This document shows positions 4,844 through 5,779 of a DNA stretch of 5,779 bases, one piece after another. Within the stretch, counting starts at the first letter, position 1; the number at the start of each line of letters is the position of its first letter. This DNA is from Bacillota bacterium (GTDB lineage Bacteria > Bacillota > Clostridia > Clostridiales > Clostridiaceae), in NCBI GenBank assembly GCA_023440105.1, contig JAEXSY010000093.1, positions 1 through 5,779 of the forward strand. Reading direction: 5' to 3'. Below the pieces are notes generated by a model, which saw only the letters and a list, made by a program, of their open reading frames with translations, was not told the DNA's origin and did no database searches. The position numbers and the translations under genes were made by a program.

Positions 4844-5779
4844 TCATAGTCCTTTTACCTTCTTCCCACCTCTTCCGTATACTAAATAAAGTGCAATGGA
4901 GGATATAACCATCATAATTACAGCATAGACGAAGGTCAGTGCAGTATTATCACCTAAGGTGTTAGCATCTGTAAGGCTTTTTATCTGAACACCCAGAGGC
5001 TTATATATAGGATGATATAAGAATACTGATAAATCATAATCACCTATCAAGCTGTTAAAATTCAAAGCAAAGATTGCTAGAACGGAAGGTAGTATAATTG
5101 GAAGAAGGATCTTGAAAAAGGTATATATAGTTCCGGCTCCCAGATTTTTTGCAGCATCCTCTAAAGAATCATCAATAGCAAAGAAAGCAGCCTTGGTCAT
5201 TCTTAGAGTAAATGGAATTTTAATAATTATATATGCTAGCAGCATTATAAGGGTGGTTGCCGTTAATATCTTATTAAACATAAACCATTTTGGTGTATCA
5301 AAGGTGGTAATTAATCCTATGGCAATTAAAGTAGAAGGTAGAAGCCATGGAATAAGAAGTGAATATTCTAATACAGCTGACCATTTATTATTATATTTAT
5401 GGATTATTCTGCTGGCCATAAGCACTAAGGCTAACACTATAAAAGCAGCTAATGCTGAATATATGATACTGACTAAAAAGGGCCTATACGCAGCGGAATT
5501 CTGTAGAAGCTTTGAATAATTAGCTAAAGAAAAGCTGCTAAAATTAAGCTGTCTTGATGCAATGCTTTTAGAATCTGTAAAGGAGAATAATATAATCAAA
5601 ACCACTGGCACTACATATATCAGAAATAATATATATGAATATAAATGAGCTAAAATATTTGCAAGCTTATTATTGATTTTTTGTTTTACAATAGTGGTTT
5701 TAACCTTAGATACAGACATATAGTTACCGCGCTTTTCTGTTTCTGTAAGGAAAGCTAACAAAATAACAGTAGCAAGGCC
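4844..5779 (-). CDS. ABC transporter permease, FbpB/PotB type, C-terminal half of a probable fused double permease (5' end cut by window edge)
   Basis: This is an inner-membrane permease of the family that imports ferric iron, polyamines, phosphonates and similar solutes. The frame is open from the TGA stop (4846-4844) to the window edge, giving 311 residues. Numbering from the edge, residues 1-20 (GLATVILLAFLTETEKRGNY) look like the end of a transmembrane helix plus linker, followed by a basic stretch and a first helix at about 46-64. The EAA-type loop is at about 206-227 (LEDAAKNLGA ... ILLP). GDYDLSVFLYHP then KPLGV (246-263) strongly resembles the second half of FbpB-like two-domain permeases. 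An internal ATG (5719) has no ribosome-binding site, and the helix-like residues before it argue for a fusion protein, with the first permease domain to the right of the window. If it is not fused, the gene would be a normal single permease of about 290 residues. The matching ATPase and binding protein are not in the window. Confidence 0.85.
   Translation of the reverse strand, partial: GLATVILLAFLTETEKRGNYMSVSKVKTTIVKQKINNKLANILAHLYSYILFLIYVVPVVLIILFSFTDSKSIASRQLNFSSFSLANYSKLLQNSAAYRPFLVSIIYSALAAFIVLALVLMASRIIHKYNNKWSAVLEYSLLIPWLLPSTLIAIGLITTFDTPKWFMFNKILTATTLIMLLAYIIIKIPFTLRMTKAAFFAIDDSLEDAAKNLGAGTIYTFFKILLPIILPSVLAIFALNFNSLIGDYDLSVFLYHPIYKPLGVQIKSLTDANTLGDNTALTFVYAVIMMVISSIALYLVYGRGGKKVKGL

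Noticed and set aside
5112..5519. Plus-strand open frame of 135 codons opposite the right-edge permease
   Set aside because: It is a shadow of the permease helices; the minus-strand frame carries clear family motifs.

Overview
The window looks like chromosomal DNA from a low-GC Bacillota, most likely a member of the Clostridia. The sequence is AT-rich, with strong GGAGG ribosome-binding sites, several TTG and GTG starts, a Gram-positive type lipoprotein substrate-binding protein, and a sugar-type ABC operon that shows no ATPase gene of its own. This placement is an inference from style; there is no rRNA or marker gene to confirm it. Every gene is on the minus strand, so transcription runs from right to left.

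Reading in the direction of transcription, the right edge (4844-5779) carries the C-terminal half of an FbpB/PotB-type ABC permease. The frame stays open to the window edge, and the protein before the apparent start looks like the last helix of a preceding permease domain. This is therefore most likely a fused double permease cut by the window. Eighteen bases later comes a cytoplasmic glycerophosphodiester phosphodiesterase family enzyme (3965-4825, TTG start), apparently in the same operon. A 236-base AT-rich gap follows. It holds a weak terminator-like hairpin and then the promoter and operator of the next gene.

The middle holds a LacI-family regulator (2712-3728, TTG start). It ends in a Rho-independent terminator that overlaps its stop codon. 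A new transcription unit then begins: a lipoprotein solute-binding protein (1271-2617), a MalF/UgpA-type permease (283-1197) and the beginning of a MalG/UgpE-type permease (1-269, cut by the left edge). Together these form a CUT1-type importer for a sugar or a sugar-phosphate-like compound. A perfect 14-bp stem hairpin lies between the binding-protein gene and the first permease gene.

The most informative regulatory signal is a pair of nearly identical 14-bp CG-centred palindromes (CAAAAACGTTTTTG and a one-base variant). One lies just downstream of the regulator's promoter and the other lies in the promoter region of the binding-protein operon. Together they suggest that the LacI-family protein represses both its own gene and the importer. 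No mobile element, CRISPR array, tRNA or rRNA was seen. The window is mostly ordinary transport and metabolism. The points of interest are the regulatory circuit, the pairing of a phosphodiesterase with an FbpB-type importer, and the variant active site of the phosphodiesterase.
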